Positions 43,287-56,272 of a DNA stretch of 64,000 nt are shown piece by piece. The stretch comes from Coniferiporia sulphurascens. Taxonomy: Eukaryota; Basidiomycota; Agaricomycetes; Hymenochaetales; Hymenochaetaceae. Under the pieces are notes generated by a model that did not search any database, was not told where the DNA came from, and saw only the letters and a program-made list of their open reading frames with translations. The first letter of the stretch is position 1; each line of letters begins with the position of its first letter. The DNA lies in NCBI GenBank assembly GCA_002794785.1, contig NBBA01000004.1:1984001-2048000 (forward strand), written 5' to 3'. The position numbers were made by a program, and so were the translations under genes.

Positions 43287-45970
43287 ATGTTGAGCATTCT
43301 GCGTCCTCGAGTGTTCATCGCCAACAAATCCCTATCGTCAAATCCACTCGTTCAGGTTGTCTGCCAGCGGCGTTTTCAAAGCGGTGTCTCTGGCCTGCGT
43401 CGGAAGCCTACGTGGGATCAACGGTACACGCTCGCCCATAATGCCCCTGGACTACGTTTGTTCGGGAATCTTGCGGGAAGCGGAAAGCCTCCCGAACCCA
43501 GCAAGGATAAGGACAAGGCAGTTATCCCTGATGCCCAGAAAACTGCGAAAGACTTAGGCAATGAGAAGCATGTCAGTGTCGCACAGCAGAGGAAAAAGGA
43601 CTGGGCTATAGTCAAACGTCTTCTCGTTAACATATGGCCTCCTGGTAATTGGAATGTCAAGAGCAGGGTCGTTTTGGGCTTCGGGTTGCTACTGACTGGC
43701 AAGGTATGCGTATCTGCCCTAATTCCCCCTCGAACTTGACCTTCATAGTTCGAGCTCGTTTTAGGTCCTTAATGTGCAGGTTCCCATTCTTTTCAAGAAC
43801 ATCATCGATTCCCTCAATATTGAGATGACGGCGGATACTACCGTGTGGGTATTGGCTGGATCTTTGATTCTGGGATGTTCGTTATGCCTCAAACACTGCG
43901 TTCCCATTTAGTCTAATTATGCATTATAGACGGTGCTGCACGTGTTGGTGCTACGCTTTTCACAGAGTTGCTTAATGCCGTCTTCGCCAATGTCGGCCAA
44001 CGAGCTATTCGCAAGGTCGCTAAGGAAACATTTGAACACTTGTTACATCTCGACCTCAAATTTCACCTTTCTCGGCAAACGGGTGGTCTAACACGTGCAA
44101 TTGATCGTGGAACGAAGTATGTCGGAATTCTCTGGCCTTGCTTTTTTTAATCACTCAAATTTCGAAGGGGCATCACTTTCATTTTGCAATCTGTTTTATT
44201 CCGAATAGTGCCGACGGCCCTCGAGATATCCATGGTTTGCGGAATATTGGTGGGTAGTTTGACCTCGCCTTGGGATGTCCTAAGCTCAACTGTATTTGCA
44301 AGACTTATAAATTTGGATGGGATTATGCAGCCATAGTCGCAGCGACCATGGTTGCGTATACGTGGTTTACTGTACGGACGACTTCGTGGAGGTGAGCACT
44401 AATTAATTTACGTGTGAAAAGTGCTTGTGAGGAGTAACTGACGTTTTCTAGGACTCAATTTCGCCGTGACGCCAACAAAGCAGACAATCGGGCGGCGACT
44501 GTGGCTGTTGACTCACTCATTAACTATGAGGCCGTTAAGGTGCGTGCATTGTCCACTATGAATAGGACGTCCATAACAGTTGTTTTTGTGATTGCTGTAG
44601 AACTTCAATAATGAGAAATTTGAAATTGCACAGTATGACAAACACCTTGCGTCATACGAAAAATCTTCAGTCAAGATCACGACGTCGCTCGCGTTCCTCA
44701 ATTCGGGACAAAACGCCATTTATTCAGGTGCCCTCACGCTCATGATGTTTTTGGCCGCGCAGGGCGTGGTCAATGGCACCATGACTGTTGGAGACCTCGT
44801 GATGGTTAATCAACTTGTCTTCCAATTATCACTCCCACTCAATTTCCTCGGGACGATTTACCGCGAAATGCGTCAAAGCTTACTTGACATGGAGGTGTTG
44901 TTTAACCTACAGACTGAGCACACGCCGCCTCCTGTATTTTATTTCTGTTCTTCTGACTTCAAGGGGGATACTGAGGGCCTCCCTCTTACTATAGGATAAA
45001 CTTGGAGCGAAACCTCTTGCTCTTAAAGGTGGCTCCATTCGCTTTGAGAACGTACGCTTCGGGTATCACCCCGACCGGCCCATCTTCCAAAACCTCTCGT
45101 TCGCAGTACCTGCCGGAAAGAAGGTTGCCCTCGTCGGTCCCTCAGGCTGTGGCAAATCGACTGTATTCCGCCTGCTCTTCCGTTTCTACGACCCTGCCTC
45201 AGGGCGCATCTTCATCGACGACCAGGACATCCATGAGCTGCAGATCGACAGCGTCCGACGCGCTATTGGTGTCGTCCCGCAGGACACGCCGATGTTCCAC
45301 GCGGACATTATGCACAACATCCGCTACGGCCGTCTTGACGCTAGCGACACTGAAGTAATTGAGGCTGCGAGACGCGCGAACGTGCACTCGACGATCGAGC
45401 GCCTACCGGAGGGGTACGCCACGACAGTCGGTGAACGCGGATTGATGATCTCGGGTGGAGAAAAGCAGCGCTTGGCCGTTGCGCGTGTCCTGCTGAAAGA
45501 TCCGCCGATTCTCTTCTTCGACGAAGCTGTAAGGCCTCATGTATCGACACTGCGAAACAGGTTTATTAACGTGCTACCTACATAGACATCAGCGTTGGAC
45601 GGCCGAACTGAGACGGAGTTGATGAAAAACATCAATGGCATTCTCCTTGACAAAAGGCGAACGAGCATTTTCATAGCTCATCGGTACGTCGACGCCTTGT
45701 TTGTCTCCGCCATTTTCTCAAAATCTTTCCTCCCTAAACCTTTGTAGCCTTCGCACGGTAGTCGAGGCAGACCTCATCCTCGTTTTTAACCAGGGTGAAG
45801 TCGTCGAGCAGGGAACGCACCAGGAACTTCTCGAAAAGGGCGGGCTGTACTATACTATGTGGATCGAACAAGCATACCAAGGTGCGGAAGGCGAGGAGGT
45901 TGCTCAGTCGGAAGGGGGATTACGGACTGAAGAGGCTGAAGCTGCGAAAGTCGACGCCAGCCGGACGTAG
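43287..45970 (+). CDS. ATM1: Mitochondrial iron-sulfur ABC transporter Atm1
   Basis: Half-type ABC exporter of the mitochondrial inner membrane that supplies a sulfur-containing compound for cytosolic Fe-S protein assembly. Ten exons (43287-43703, 43765-43876, 43930-44116, 44168-44249, 44303-44391, 44452-44539, 44601-44933, 44995-45528, 45586-45683, 45748-45970) give 720 residues. The N terminus is Arg/Ser rich (presequence). The membrane domain holds [33 protein letters not shown] and [15 protein letters not shown], all Atm1 hallmarks. The ATPase domain has Walker [11 protein letters not shown]-loop VPQD, signature ISGGEKQR, Walker B ILFFDEATSALD and the switch IAHR. All catalytic motifs are intact. 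Confidence 0.95.
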
Positions 45971-46146
45971 AGGTTGCCATTTTGACTATTACATTTTGCG
46001 CTGGAGGTCTCGCAGTCCTGGTTGTATTATCCACCTACTTTATGTACATCTCGTTCGCACCCATAGAATAGATAGGTCCCGTCGTCCTCAGCTAGCCTTT
46101 CCCCGAAACCCTGAATCTAGCTGAAGAGAACGTCGGAGTACTGCCA
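45971..46146. terminator. Short convergent 3' region ATM1/LRR gene
   Basis: Only 176 bases separate the two stop codons, so the 3' UTRs probably overlap. Confidence 0.4.
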
Positions 46147-48876
46147 TCATTCAATCCGCCCACGCAACCAGCTCAGAAGTCCTTTTGTACCTTGAGGAAA
46201 GGTTAGTAGGATGTGAGCAGACATACTATAGATGAGGGAAGCAAGCATACCTTCTCTCTCCCAAACCTTTCTAAGCGGGACACGGAAACTACATGCCGGC
46301 ATCAAGAGGTTAATGGATTACGCATTGCAAAGCCCTTTTCTTAGCACTTACGTATTCCCTTCCACTAAGAATACATCCATAGGCATCAGCCCCATTAAAA
46401 CAGGGAGCTTCGAGATCTCGTTGTCGCGCACGTCCAATTCCTCGAGGCGCCACTCTGGCACATGTCGGTTCCCACGGAATAAACCCGCGACATGCTCAAA
46501 AGCTTCGAGCGCCGTTAGGCGGTTCCCGCGTAATCGAAGAATTTTCAAGCCTTTGGACGAGCTCTCAGAGGGAACCAAAAGGCGCTCGAGGGCATGTGCG
46601 GAAAGCCCGTCGGAAGTTAAAGCATTATATGAAAGATCGAGCACGCTGATCTTTGGGAATGTATCAGCAAGGAGCTCCAATAAATTCTTCTTCTGGGAGA
46701 CTGGCATGCCTCCGTCATCGGACTCTTGTGATACGAAAACCGCATCGCTCAACGCGCAACCCTCGAGGTATAGCTCGTCGAGGCGCGGGAGTATTCCCCC
46801 TGAGGACTGTGCCGCCGAGATGAAGGATGAAGATGGGAAGTCGAACGACGGGTCCGCGCGACGGTTGCTTAGACTCAGGATGTGCAAATTCGCAGCGAAG
46901 CTTTCTCGTAAAATTGCTGTGAGGGGAAGCGTCGGCGCGGGAACAAGCAAGTCTTCCGGCGTCCTGTCCGTTTGCGGTTTTGTGACAAGGGAGAATGCCC
47001 TCGCGTGAGCTCGCGTCGGCGGTACAGATGGCGGAAGAGTCAGTGCCAGGGTTGAAGCTGAGTAGTACGGTGACTCGGCAAGGGAAACAGGGCCACTTGG
47101 AGATCTTGATTTTACCGGCTCTTTCTGAGGTTTGGCAGAGTTAGCGGCTTGTTGCGCGCGCAGACGTCGACGCCCGCCCTCCGTCAGTAGTCCATTCTCC
47201 GCCTCAATCTCCCATTGTTCTTTCTCAACAGCTTTGGGTAGAGAATCGACGGGCTTTGACACAGACGCAGATGTCGGTGTAGCAGCTACGGCTGCAGCAG
47301 CGCGAGCGCGCCTACGCCCTCCTTCAGTTGCCAGACCTTGTTCTGCACTAGCCTCCCATGGGCCTTTTTCCATTTGCGCGGAGGCGCTCACATTGATAGC
47401 GCTTTTCTTCTTCCTAAGGTAATGTTTTTCCGCTTCTATTTCCCAAGCTTCTCTTACGACTTTCTTACCAACGGCAACGCGCAATTCACTCGGACTCGGT
47501 GGTGCTGTACTAAAGCGGAAGTTCAGCCCCTTAACCCGTGGCGAGTCTGCAAAGAAGGATTGGATAGACTGTTCCGTGACGTCCGTATTACTAAGGTCCA
47601 AAAGTTGAAGCTTGGGGAACGCCGCCGACGTTTGACACTCGAAGGAGTCGTCCCCTATCTTCGCGTGGTCCATAATGACCTCTTGTAGGCCATTTAGCTT
47701 GGCAAGTGCAGAAAGCAGGTCTGACGAGCTTCCGAGGGGATTGTGTGCCAGGACTATGCGAGTCATAGCGACCGGCAAATGCGATACATCGATGGATGTG
47801 GAGCTCAACCTGTTGTGGCTGGCGTCCAAAGTGTGTAAATTGGGCAGCGGTTCAATAGCTCGGCTAACCTCGGGCTGAAAGAAAGAACCCGTGTCCACAG
47901 AGTCGGACAAATCTATTGAGATATTGAATTTTGAGAACGGTAGGGCTGTAAGCTGATTATGTGCAACATTGAGCGTGGTAAGGGCGGGCAGTGAAAACAG
48001 TGACGGAGGGATTTCGGCGAGATTGTTATTAGAGACATCCAATGCCGTTAGGGAAGCCAAAATGGTCAAGGATACGGGCAAGGTAGTGAGTCGATTGCTA
48101 TGGAGCTACTTGAACTATAATAAACAACCAGCTTAGTTCATAAATTTGACATAGCTCACGTCGATGGTCTTGAGGCTTCCAAAAAGTGAGATCTCTGGCT
48201 GGAGAGCAACTATTTCGTTACTCCGCGCTTTTAGAACCATTAAGTCTTGTGCCTCAAACCAAGAAGGTTGCTGTTTGCTTTGTCCAGCTCGTTTAGGTAC
48301 GCTGTCCGCAGAATAATCTGGCTCTGTGACCGCATCCAAGGGTTTGGGGGTGACGCCTAGGTGTATCTCGAACAGACAAGAGGGGATACAGACAAGGGAG
48401 CGCGACGAAAGGTTAATGTTGCCTCAAGAGAAGTACCGAGGTCAGTCGGACCACCTCGTGGTTACAACCGGGTAGACACACTAACCTGTACTTCGGGCGC
48501 GTTCGACCGTCTCGCGCACACTCCATCTTCCCAAATCGATTCCATCATCCTCAATCTTCTGTGGTTTCAAAGCCATCGGATCGTCATCAACACCAAACCC
48601 ACTGGGACCACTAGTGGAGGTATTTTGTGCCTCTTGGGCTTTTTTCGCCTCCGCACGCTTCAAGGCAATTTGTTCTTTCAAGCTCAGCCTCTCTTTCGCC
48701 GACTCGGGTTTTTCTTCAACCTTTCTCGGGGTAGGTGGCGCATGCTTCGGCGTCGGCGCACTGTGAGGGACACGGAGTCTTGCCGGCGTACTTGGAGAGA
48801 CAGATTTTGTAGACGACGCGCTATATTGAGTGCGCAGAGAGCTTGAGGATTTTCCTGGTCGCGGTACTCGAGACAT
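46147..48876 (-). CDS. Leucine-rich repeat protein (807 aa)
   Basis: Five exons (48876-48486, 48356-48160, 48105-46352, 46288-46251, 46190-46147) close in frame. The N-terminal 130 residues are Ser/Pro/Lys rich. LRRs of the LxxLxxLDVSNNNL type follow (VLKARSNEI, TTLPVSLTILASLTALDVS, LTTLNVAHNQL, LHTLDASHNRL). A Ala/Arg-rich linker then holds three copies of a WExxAE motif, two followed by TEGGRRR. A second LRR block (LDELYLEGCAL, ISVLDLSYNAL, LKILRLRGNRL, LEELDVRDNEI) follows, and the end is FLVEGNTFRVPLRKVW. Probably a cytosolic interaction scaffold; function unknown. Its start codon is 158 bases from that of RAI1. Confidence 0.85.
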
Positions 48877-49034
48877 AGCAGCTGCGTGAGGTGGCAAGTC
48901 GAGGACGAAATGAGGAGAGCGCGAGGGAAATGCGCGCCTGCCAGTGGGTCGGCCGGAGTTCGGCACGTAAGGACCGTGACGGCATAAACTCGCGCCTTGT
49001 CACACTCTAAGCCGAAGTTTCGACAACAACGGCA
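48877..49034. promoter_or_regulatory. Very short divergent promoter (LRR gene / RAI1)
   Basis: 158 bases between two start codons; both genes must share core promoter sequence. No TATA box seen. Confidence 0.5.
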
Positions 49035-50653
49035 ATGAGCTCGACGAAACGCCGCATAGATCATGTTGACGATGCCGAACGTGAAGACCGTTCTCCGACT
49101 CGGCGACGACTAGACGGCGAAGAGAGCATCGTTGATCAACCTCCACTCCGGATTAGTTTCCCCACCAACGCGCCTCGTCAAGCGCCTGCTTTCCAATACC
49201 CATACCAGCTCGTCACTTTCTCCTACTCGTCTTCACGGGCGCTTGAATTCACCAACGCCGCTCTAAAATACTATAAACAGCCACCACTAAATGCCGACCT
49301 TACCTTCACGTATGACACTTGGATCAAAAGGCCCGAGGAGCGCGGAAGGCTGGATGGGTTGCTTACCGCGTGTCTGGAAGACGCTGTTCTCCAGGAGAGA
49401 AGAAGGGCTAATGTTGTTTCTTGGAGAGGTGTTATGACAAAGTGAGACTCTTTGCAATGAATTTGTGTGTTCACTTTGGTGTTGATATCCGGCATGTGAG
49501 GGAGAATCTTGACAGCCCCGTATGAAGACAGAGAAGGCTGGGACATTAATGTAATGTTTGTTGATGGCACGCTTTATTTTGAAGAGCACCTTAGCATCAA
49601 TAAACTGAAGGACAAGTGAGTGGCGAAAGCTTTAAGAGGCCTCGCGTTTACGAGAACTCCCAGAGAGAACATGACTCCGCGTCATCGGTTACAAACCTAC
49701 TTTGGATACGCCTTCGAATCCTATTGCACTTCTGCGACCCTTGATCCGAGGCAGGACCCGGAGATTTTGCCGAATGGATGGAGCGGGAACATCAATACAA
49801 ACGTTCAATGGTGTAGTGTGGTGAAAACAAAACTGGGGGACGACAGGTTGATTATCGGTGGAGAGGTAGATTGCGTCAATGGTCTGTCCGTCGCCGATGC
49901 GAGGGAGTAGCTCTTACAGATAACCTACCAGGGAAATATACTGGGCAACCGAATACTTTCGTCGAGCTCAAGACTTCGCTGGTCATTCGAGGATCCCAGG
50001 ATGAGGAGAGGTTCGAAAAGTGAATTAGCCAAACAGCCTACATTAATTAAATAAGTGAACTAAACTGCAATTCCAAACAGGAAACTTCTGAAATTCTACT
50101 TCCAATCATTCCTTTTGGGCGTTCCGGTGTGTATGAGTGCAGAGACTTTAAGCTAGGACTGATTTTTTTTGAATAGGAGATCAAAGTAGGATTTAGGACT
50201 CCTGCAGGTCGCATCAAAGATTTGCAGACATTCAAGACCGTCGAGTTACCACGTCTCGTCCGCGGAAAGCCAGGCGCTTGGGACCCAAATCGCTGCCTGG
50301 AATGGGGAAGCCAGTTCCTGGCCTTTGTTCGCTCTTCCATAGAAAACTGGGACCTCAATACATCTGACCCCTCGGATGCTTGTCGAAATTCATCTCCAGA
50401 GTCTTCACCTAAGCTGTCACCCAGCTCCATGGTGGCACGCTCAAGGGAGGAGTGTGTGTGGAGGGTGACGCTTCATCCCGGAAAGGGTGCGGAGGTGGTG
50501 CTACTTGATGATGCAGATGTAGCGGATGTGCGCAATAAGGAAGATAGGATAGGCTTCCTGCCACGCACGTATTGGAACAAGGTGACTGGTGCGCCAAGTG
50601 GGGACATCGAAGCTGTGGAAACTGCTGAGAAGCTAAAGAGCGCTTTAAACTGA
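49035..50653 (+). CDS. RAI1: Decapping nuclease Rai1/DXO family
   Basis: Removes aberrant (unmethylated or NAD-type) 5' caps from RNA, and in many fungi partners the nuclear exonuclease Rat1. Six exons (49035-49441, 49505-49615, 49664-49881, 49920-50019, 50081-50126, 50177-50653) give 452 residues. Catalytic motifs: the GGEVDCVN segment (metal-binding Glu/Asp) and FVELKTSL (E-x-K). Others are the substrate segment YFGYAFESYCT with the helix before it, FYFQSFLLGVP and VGFRTPAGRIK. The C-terminal third has a Ser-rich insert (SPESSPKLSPSS), longer than usual. The N terminus is basic, compatible with nuclear import. No key residue is missing. Confidence 0.92.
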
Positions 50654-51387
50654 ATATGTTGTAGACGCAGGCCCTAGTGAAACTGGCTTGGATGACGCTT
50701 CCAAGTCTAGGGGTGGGCTTACCCGCTGCCACTTATGATGGCTGGGAATGACTGAATGTCGGCTCGCTTTTTACCGGAAAACTATGACTTCTTCGACTGT
50801 CTCATTGAACCGGGCGGTACCGTGCATCTTTCCACAATCCGTGATGTCCAGATGGAATTGGACATCTTCGCTCGCTGCCAACTGCGAGGTCAATTTGTCA
50901 TCGTCACACTGTAGCTTTTCATCTGCTGCTCCTTCACTCGAGACCTTCCATTATACGTGGCGAGGCCAAGTTTTTTTTGGAGTATTAATCTTGCTTCTTA
51001 TTATTGTAAATTCCTTTCGAACTCTAATTCACCACGTGATGCAGACTGAGATTGCTGTCGGATGCTTTTTTTCTGCTGTTGGAATTTCTTGCCACGAAGT
51101 ACAACAATGAGCAGACCAAGGTAATGATCAACTATGGCCGGAGTTCTGGTGTATTTTGCCTTTTTTCTCGGTGGTACGTTGCAATTAAGCGCCCGATGGC
51201 CTGTCGGCTGTCCCCGACGCCATTAATACATTCGGCATCAACTTTGGCGCCTTCAGGCCACCTTGCTTGTGACATACAGCTGCTGGGCGCCGTGCACGGT
51301 ACTTAAAAGCCGCCGCCAGGCTGGTCTTCCTCTCTCGTAGGGTGAACTTGGCGTCTTGACTCTTTCCCTTGGACCCACCCACTCACA
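50654..51387. other. Intergenic region upstream of the MOV10-like helicase
   Basis: 730 bases, AT-rich in the centre (50970-51010). No supported gene; a CT-rich leader precedes ATG 51388. Confidence 0.5.
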
Positions 51388-54300
51388 ATGGTCCGTGGCC
51401 CTTACTGCTTCGCGGCTCTTGCATCTGGTGTATGCGCTCGGGAAGGCACAGGCTGTCCCTCCAAACACGACATCCGACATTGTGCCATTTGCGACGTGTA
51501 TTTGATCCCGAGTAACTGGGAAACACACGTCAATGGAAAGAAACACAAGAATTCAGCCCAGCATGCACCTACCATTGTTCTCGGCCCTCAGAAACAAGTC
51601 CGGGCTCAAACGATCATCCCCTTGTCCACCATATCACCTGTCACATCTCCCGAGAAGCGTTTTGTGCGCTGTGATAGTTGTGGAACCTTTCTTATTAGCT
51701 CTGCTGCATACGACGCTCACAAGAACGGCAAATGCCAAAAAATGGCTTACACGAAATTTCTGAATTCCCCAGCTTCCAGCCGTAGCCTTCCATCTACAAA
51801 TACACCGTCGGATGGGCGCGTACTACGTTCTAATTACAACACCAAAGTCGAAGCACACCACAAGAAAAAACATGAGAAAGAGAACGCGTACATCAAGCAG
51901 AATTTGAAAGATACAGCAGGACTTGATGACGCTCTTGACACGGCCCGGAAGAATAAGCATGGAGTTATCGTGTCGGGAGAGAACGGCGTGGACCTTGGCG
52001 TAATTGGCGTCGATTTCTACCCGCAACACGAAATGGCTACACATGCTGTCACCATTGAGAAAGCGGAGCGCGGTGGTCGAATTGCTTTAAAGTCATTCAA
52101 TATTCTGCCTCAAATCGGCTCCCTGGATCATGAAACTAGGTAAATTGTTTAACACTTATTTGGCTCCTTGTATATATTGATAACCCGTTTTTTCAACAGC
52201 TTCGTCGTTTCGTTTAAAGGAAGTACTAGGTGGATTAATTTTGGCAGCCCTCTGTCTGTTGTGATCACTTTGAAACCTTCTTGCGTCGGAAGGCATGAAG
52301 CGCTCCTTGCACTCACATTCCACGATCTCGGCACGAAGTACGAATTCACCATCGTCCGTGAACTGCGCGTCATAGTCGGTTCCCCAGAAGACCATAAGTC
52401 TCTCTTACCATCTGCTCCGTACTCGTGTCCCGCACCCATTCAGCCGGCCACGGTGGACAGCATCCATCCAGGGAAACGGCCTGTCGTTTGGACGAAAGTA
52501 AAGTATAAAACACGTCTCCCACAATACAACGTCCCGTCGGAGCTCGTAGATGTTGTCTTTGGCGAAGACCGCATAACCAGCATCGCGGGTATAAAGGAAG
52601 CAGTAATGCCCGGGAAACTTACGATGAAAACGTACTGTCGGTATTTCCAAGTCCTTCTTCATATTGAGGAAGAATATCAGAAGTGCGTGGTTCCGTAATC
52701 CTTTTAAAGTCTGCGTTGGCTAATTAATCTCACAAAAAGGCACGAATTGGCTCAGCGTTCTCTTCACGACCGAACCTTGCAGCCCGCAAACCAGTACTAC
52801 ATGTCCGTTACTTCTCCGCTTTTCTTCGTAAAAATATCACAACTTGTTGACGCCATGGCTTATTGCCTTTTTCTGTTGCGCTAGGCTAAAGATTCCCGAG
52901 GCCGGAGACCCGCGTTTTAAGCCGAAAGTTGTGGTCGGCGATACAATGCTCTTCCAGCATGCTGACAGCTCGGACAAGACATGGTATCAAGGCGTTGTCC
53001 ATGAAATAGACAAAAAGATAAATTTCAAGTTACGATTCGACTCAGCCTTTAGCACATATCGAGGAAGGAAATTCGATGTACAATTTGTTCTTAATCGCGT
53101 CCCGTTCAGAAGGGCTCACCAAGCTGTCACAAATAACTTTTCATTGAGGAGACTTCTCTTTCCCGGAACCAACGATAAGAAGCTAGTCGCCGTTTCCGGG
53201 GAGGAGCTTTCCTTCTTCGAGCGACGAGTCGGCAACAATTTCGCTCAGAAGGATGTAGTGGAGACGGTCCTTGCGATGGAGCCCGGCTGCTCTCCGCTTG
53301 TAATATACGGACCGTGGGTGCACCTTTTCTCCGCTATATGGCATTGAACTTACAAAATACTCCGCAGGCCCGGGACTGGAAAAACGTCCACCGTTGTGGA
53401 ATCCATTAAGCAACTCATTCACAGGGACCCTCGTTCCCGGATCCTGGCCTGTGCGCCAAGTAACATGGCCGCTGACGTTATAGCGTTACGACTCAAAACC
53501 TCCGGAACTACATCTCTTTTAAGGCTTTGCGCGTTCTCGCGTGAGGTCGAAGACGTAACAGAAGAGTTGAGGGATGTTATTATCATCAACGAAAGCGACG
53601 TTTTTGCGTTTCCACCTCTAGAAGAGCTTGAAAAATACCAGGTCGTCGTTTGCACATGCGTAACTGGCGGGATCCTGGGTAATATAGGCCTGATCCGAGG
53701 GCACTTCAGTTTTATCTTTGTCGACGAGGCGGGCCAAGCAAGCGAGCCGATTGCCATCATTCCCATCAAGAATATGGCTGATAACTACACGAATGTCGTT
53801 TTGTCCGGTGACAAGGACCAACTGGGACCATCAGTCCGTTCTAGCGTAGCGAACAGGCTAGGGCTGGGAAAAAGCTATATGGAGAGGCTCATGGAAAGCA
53901 GTGAAAATGATCCTGCTTCGGGTGTTATGTGAGTCGGCTTTCCCCTCCAACTTTAATCTTCAACGAGTGATTATTCTATATATTTATCAAACGCATATAC
54001 TTTCAGTGCCAAAAAGTTGAAGGAACACTATCGTTCTCATGAAGCCATCATCTCCTTCCCGAACCAAGAATTCTATGGAAACGAGCTCATCCCTCGCGGG
54101 GACCCTGCCGTGACACACAGTCTCCTGCGGCGCGACATTCTGGCGAATCCGGAATTTCCGATCGTCTTTCACGGGGTGGTCGGCAAAGATACAAGGGAGA
54201 ATCAAAATCCATCATTCTTCAATGCGGAGGAGGCATCTTTAGTCAAGCAATACGTTTCGCAACTCATGGAGGACAAGAAACTACGGTTAGGTGTGTACTG

Positions 54301-55054
54301 CCCGCCAGTTTCTTTTCTTTGTATATATGCGAGCGGGCTGACGTTGACACCTTGTAGAGGAGCATCATATCGGAATTATATCACCTTACAATGCCCAATG
54401 CGCCAAGATATCAGACTTACTTAAGAAAAAGTGGCCAAAAGTCAAGGTGGGGAACGTAGAGGACTATCAAGGCCAAGTACGTGCCTCTTGTGTTTTCCCC
54501 GAAAAGGAGGTCCTAGATTCTAAGCGCTCGATATTTACACGATAGGAACGCCGTGTCATCATAATATCCACGGTGCGAAGCTCTCTGAAGCAAGTCCAGA
54601 ATGATTTGAGATATAATCTCGGGTTCGTTGCTGATCGCCGACGCTTTAATGGTACGTTCGTCGTTGAACTACTTGTCCCCTTTACGTCTACTCACAATGT
54701 CGCTTGAGTGCAGTGGCAGTTACTCGCGCACAAGCCCTACTCATCGTCATTGGCAACCCGGTTACACTTTCCATTGATCCGCTCTGGCGACGCTTCCTGG
54801 ACTATATTCATTTGCACGGCGGGTGGAGCCCAAAAGGCAAACGTAGGGACTGGGAACCAAGCGAAGATGCATCCGCACAAGGGTTCGCCGACGAGCGCCG
54901 CGAGAGGACGCGCGACGCCGTGCAAAAGTTTATTGAGAGAACAGCGTCCAAACTGGTCGACAACTTGGACGTGTTCGCTGGCGACGGGAACAGCGGGGAA
55001 GGCGAGATTTTGGAGACGTTCATGGATAAACCGTGGGGTGTCGATATTGAGTGA
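51388..55054 (+). CDS. SF1 RNA helicase of the MOV10/SDE3 type with N-terminal zinc finger
   Basis: UPF1-like superfamily 1 helicase close to MOV10, SDE3 and Armitage, which act with Argonaute in RNA silencing; a role in fungal RNAi is inferred. Nine exons (51388-52139, 52200-52682, 52740-52827, 52892-53313, 53368-53928, 54007-54290, 54358-54476, 54546-54651, 54714-55054) give 1051 residues. The N terminus has a CCCH-like CFAALASGVC...CPSKH and a U1-type finger HCAICDVYLIPSNWETHVNG. Helicase motifs: I GPPGTGKT, II DEAGQASEP, III SGDKDQLGP, IV YRSHEAI, then IGIISPYNAQC, V EDYQGQERRVII and VI NVAVTRAQALLIVIG. Exon 3 to 4 needs the acceptor before ATTCCCGAG. The nearer CTAG would break the frame, so that junction may be wrong by a few residues. 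Confidence 0.9.
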
Positions 55055-56272
55055 ATTGCGGGACTCTCGCACAAGATGTGGCATCTGTATTGAGCGTGAT
55101 TGTTGCCAAAGGCAATGTTTAAACAGGATATAGCTGTTAGCTTTACCTGTATGGGTAATTGGTATATATTAGTCTCCATTCGTTCCAGAATCTTTTTCCA
55201 TGATGATGATGATGGCGTTGCTCTGTTGTATTTCTAGCGAGCGAAAATGCCAGTTTGGTGTTTGGCGCAATCTCTGTTCCTTCCATAATCGCGTCTAACG
55301 CATCGAAAAGAAATCATGTATTAGAAAGAGAGCCCTCAAGTGCTGTATGTTCGTGATACTCGTAAATGACTCGGACGCACCGTATCCGGTTTCTCAGAGT
55401 CGCGCGTGAAATGGTTTGCAAAAAGTTATTGGTATTCTCAACCCCTACTCCGTCTCTAAATGGGTAGTGTTTGTCGAGGAAATGGCAAGGCCGCAAGGCA
55501 CCCCAGTATTATAGCTTCAGATGATGGTCCAATCTCTGCATGTCTTGTTTGCATGTCTTGTTTAATATTCCAACCTGAAAGGTTTCTCCAAGTCTGTACG
55601 CGTACCCAATAGTAAATGGTTGGTATCGTCTCAGGTCAAATAATACACCACGGAAATCAAGGCCAGCGAAGTACAGACAATATGTGTTATACGTTATATA
55701 CAATATATACTTAACTCAACATCGACAGCAAACGTCCACGGCTAAGTGACAGATAAGACAGTTTAAGTCAAGACAAGACCTGGAGGGAAATGGGAGCAAA
55801 ACGAGCAAAACAGAGCTAAAACAAAGCTATAGTTAATTGTATACGGTCAAGGTAAGAGATACAGAGATGAGGACACTCATTCGTTCGTTTCAGAGACAAA
55901 AGACGAGACTGGGTGCACTGGTAGATGTTCTAGCTCGTACAGATTGTCGAAGGGAGAAGACCGAAATGTGGGAAAAGAGGAAGGCTAGCTTCCCATACCT
56001 GCGGTGTAGCAGTAGTATTATATGACATTCCTTCCCGCATGACATCCGAAGTTATTGGAGAAAAGGGAGATGTAATGACACGGGAAGTGTCAGTAATACA
56101 CAGATGGAAAAGCGAAAAACAAAGGACGGTGAGAAAGAACAAGCAAACTCGGACAAATAAAAAATTAAGATAAATCCGAACTTCAAGAAGAATTCAAGCA
56201 TGGCCCGAGAAAGTACGAGACGGACTGAAAAGAAAGGGAAGGGGGTGGGTGACAGAAGGGAGGCCTTCTGCA
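55055..56272. other. Convergent intergenic region
   Basis: 1.2 kb, AT-rich then purine-rich on the plus strand (55840-56260). It probably contains a long 3' UTR of the zinc-finger gene. A short (GAT)n run lies at about 55200-55212. No gene supported. Confidence 0.5.
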
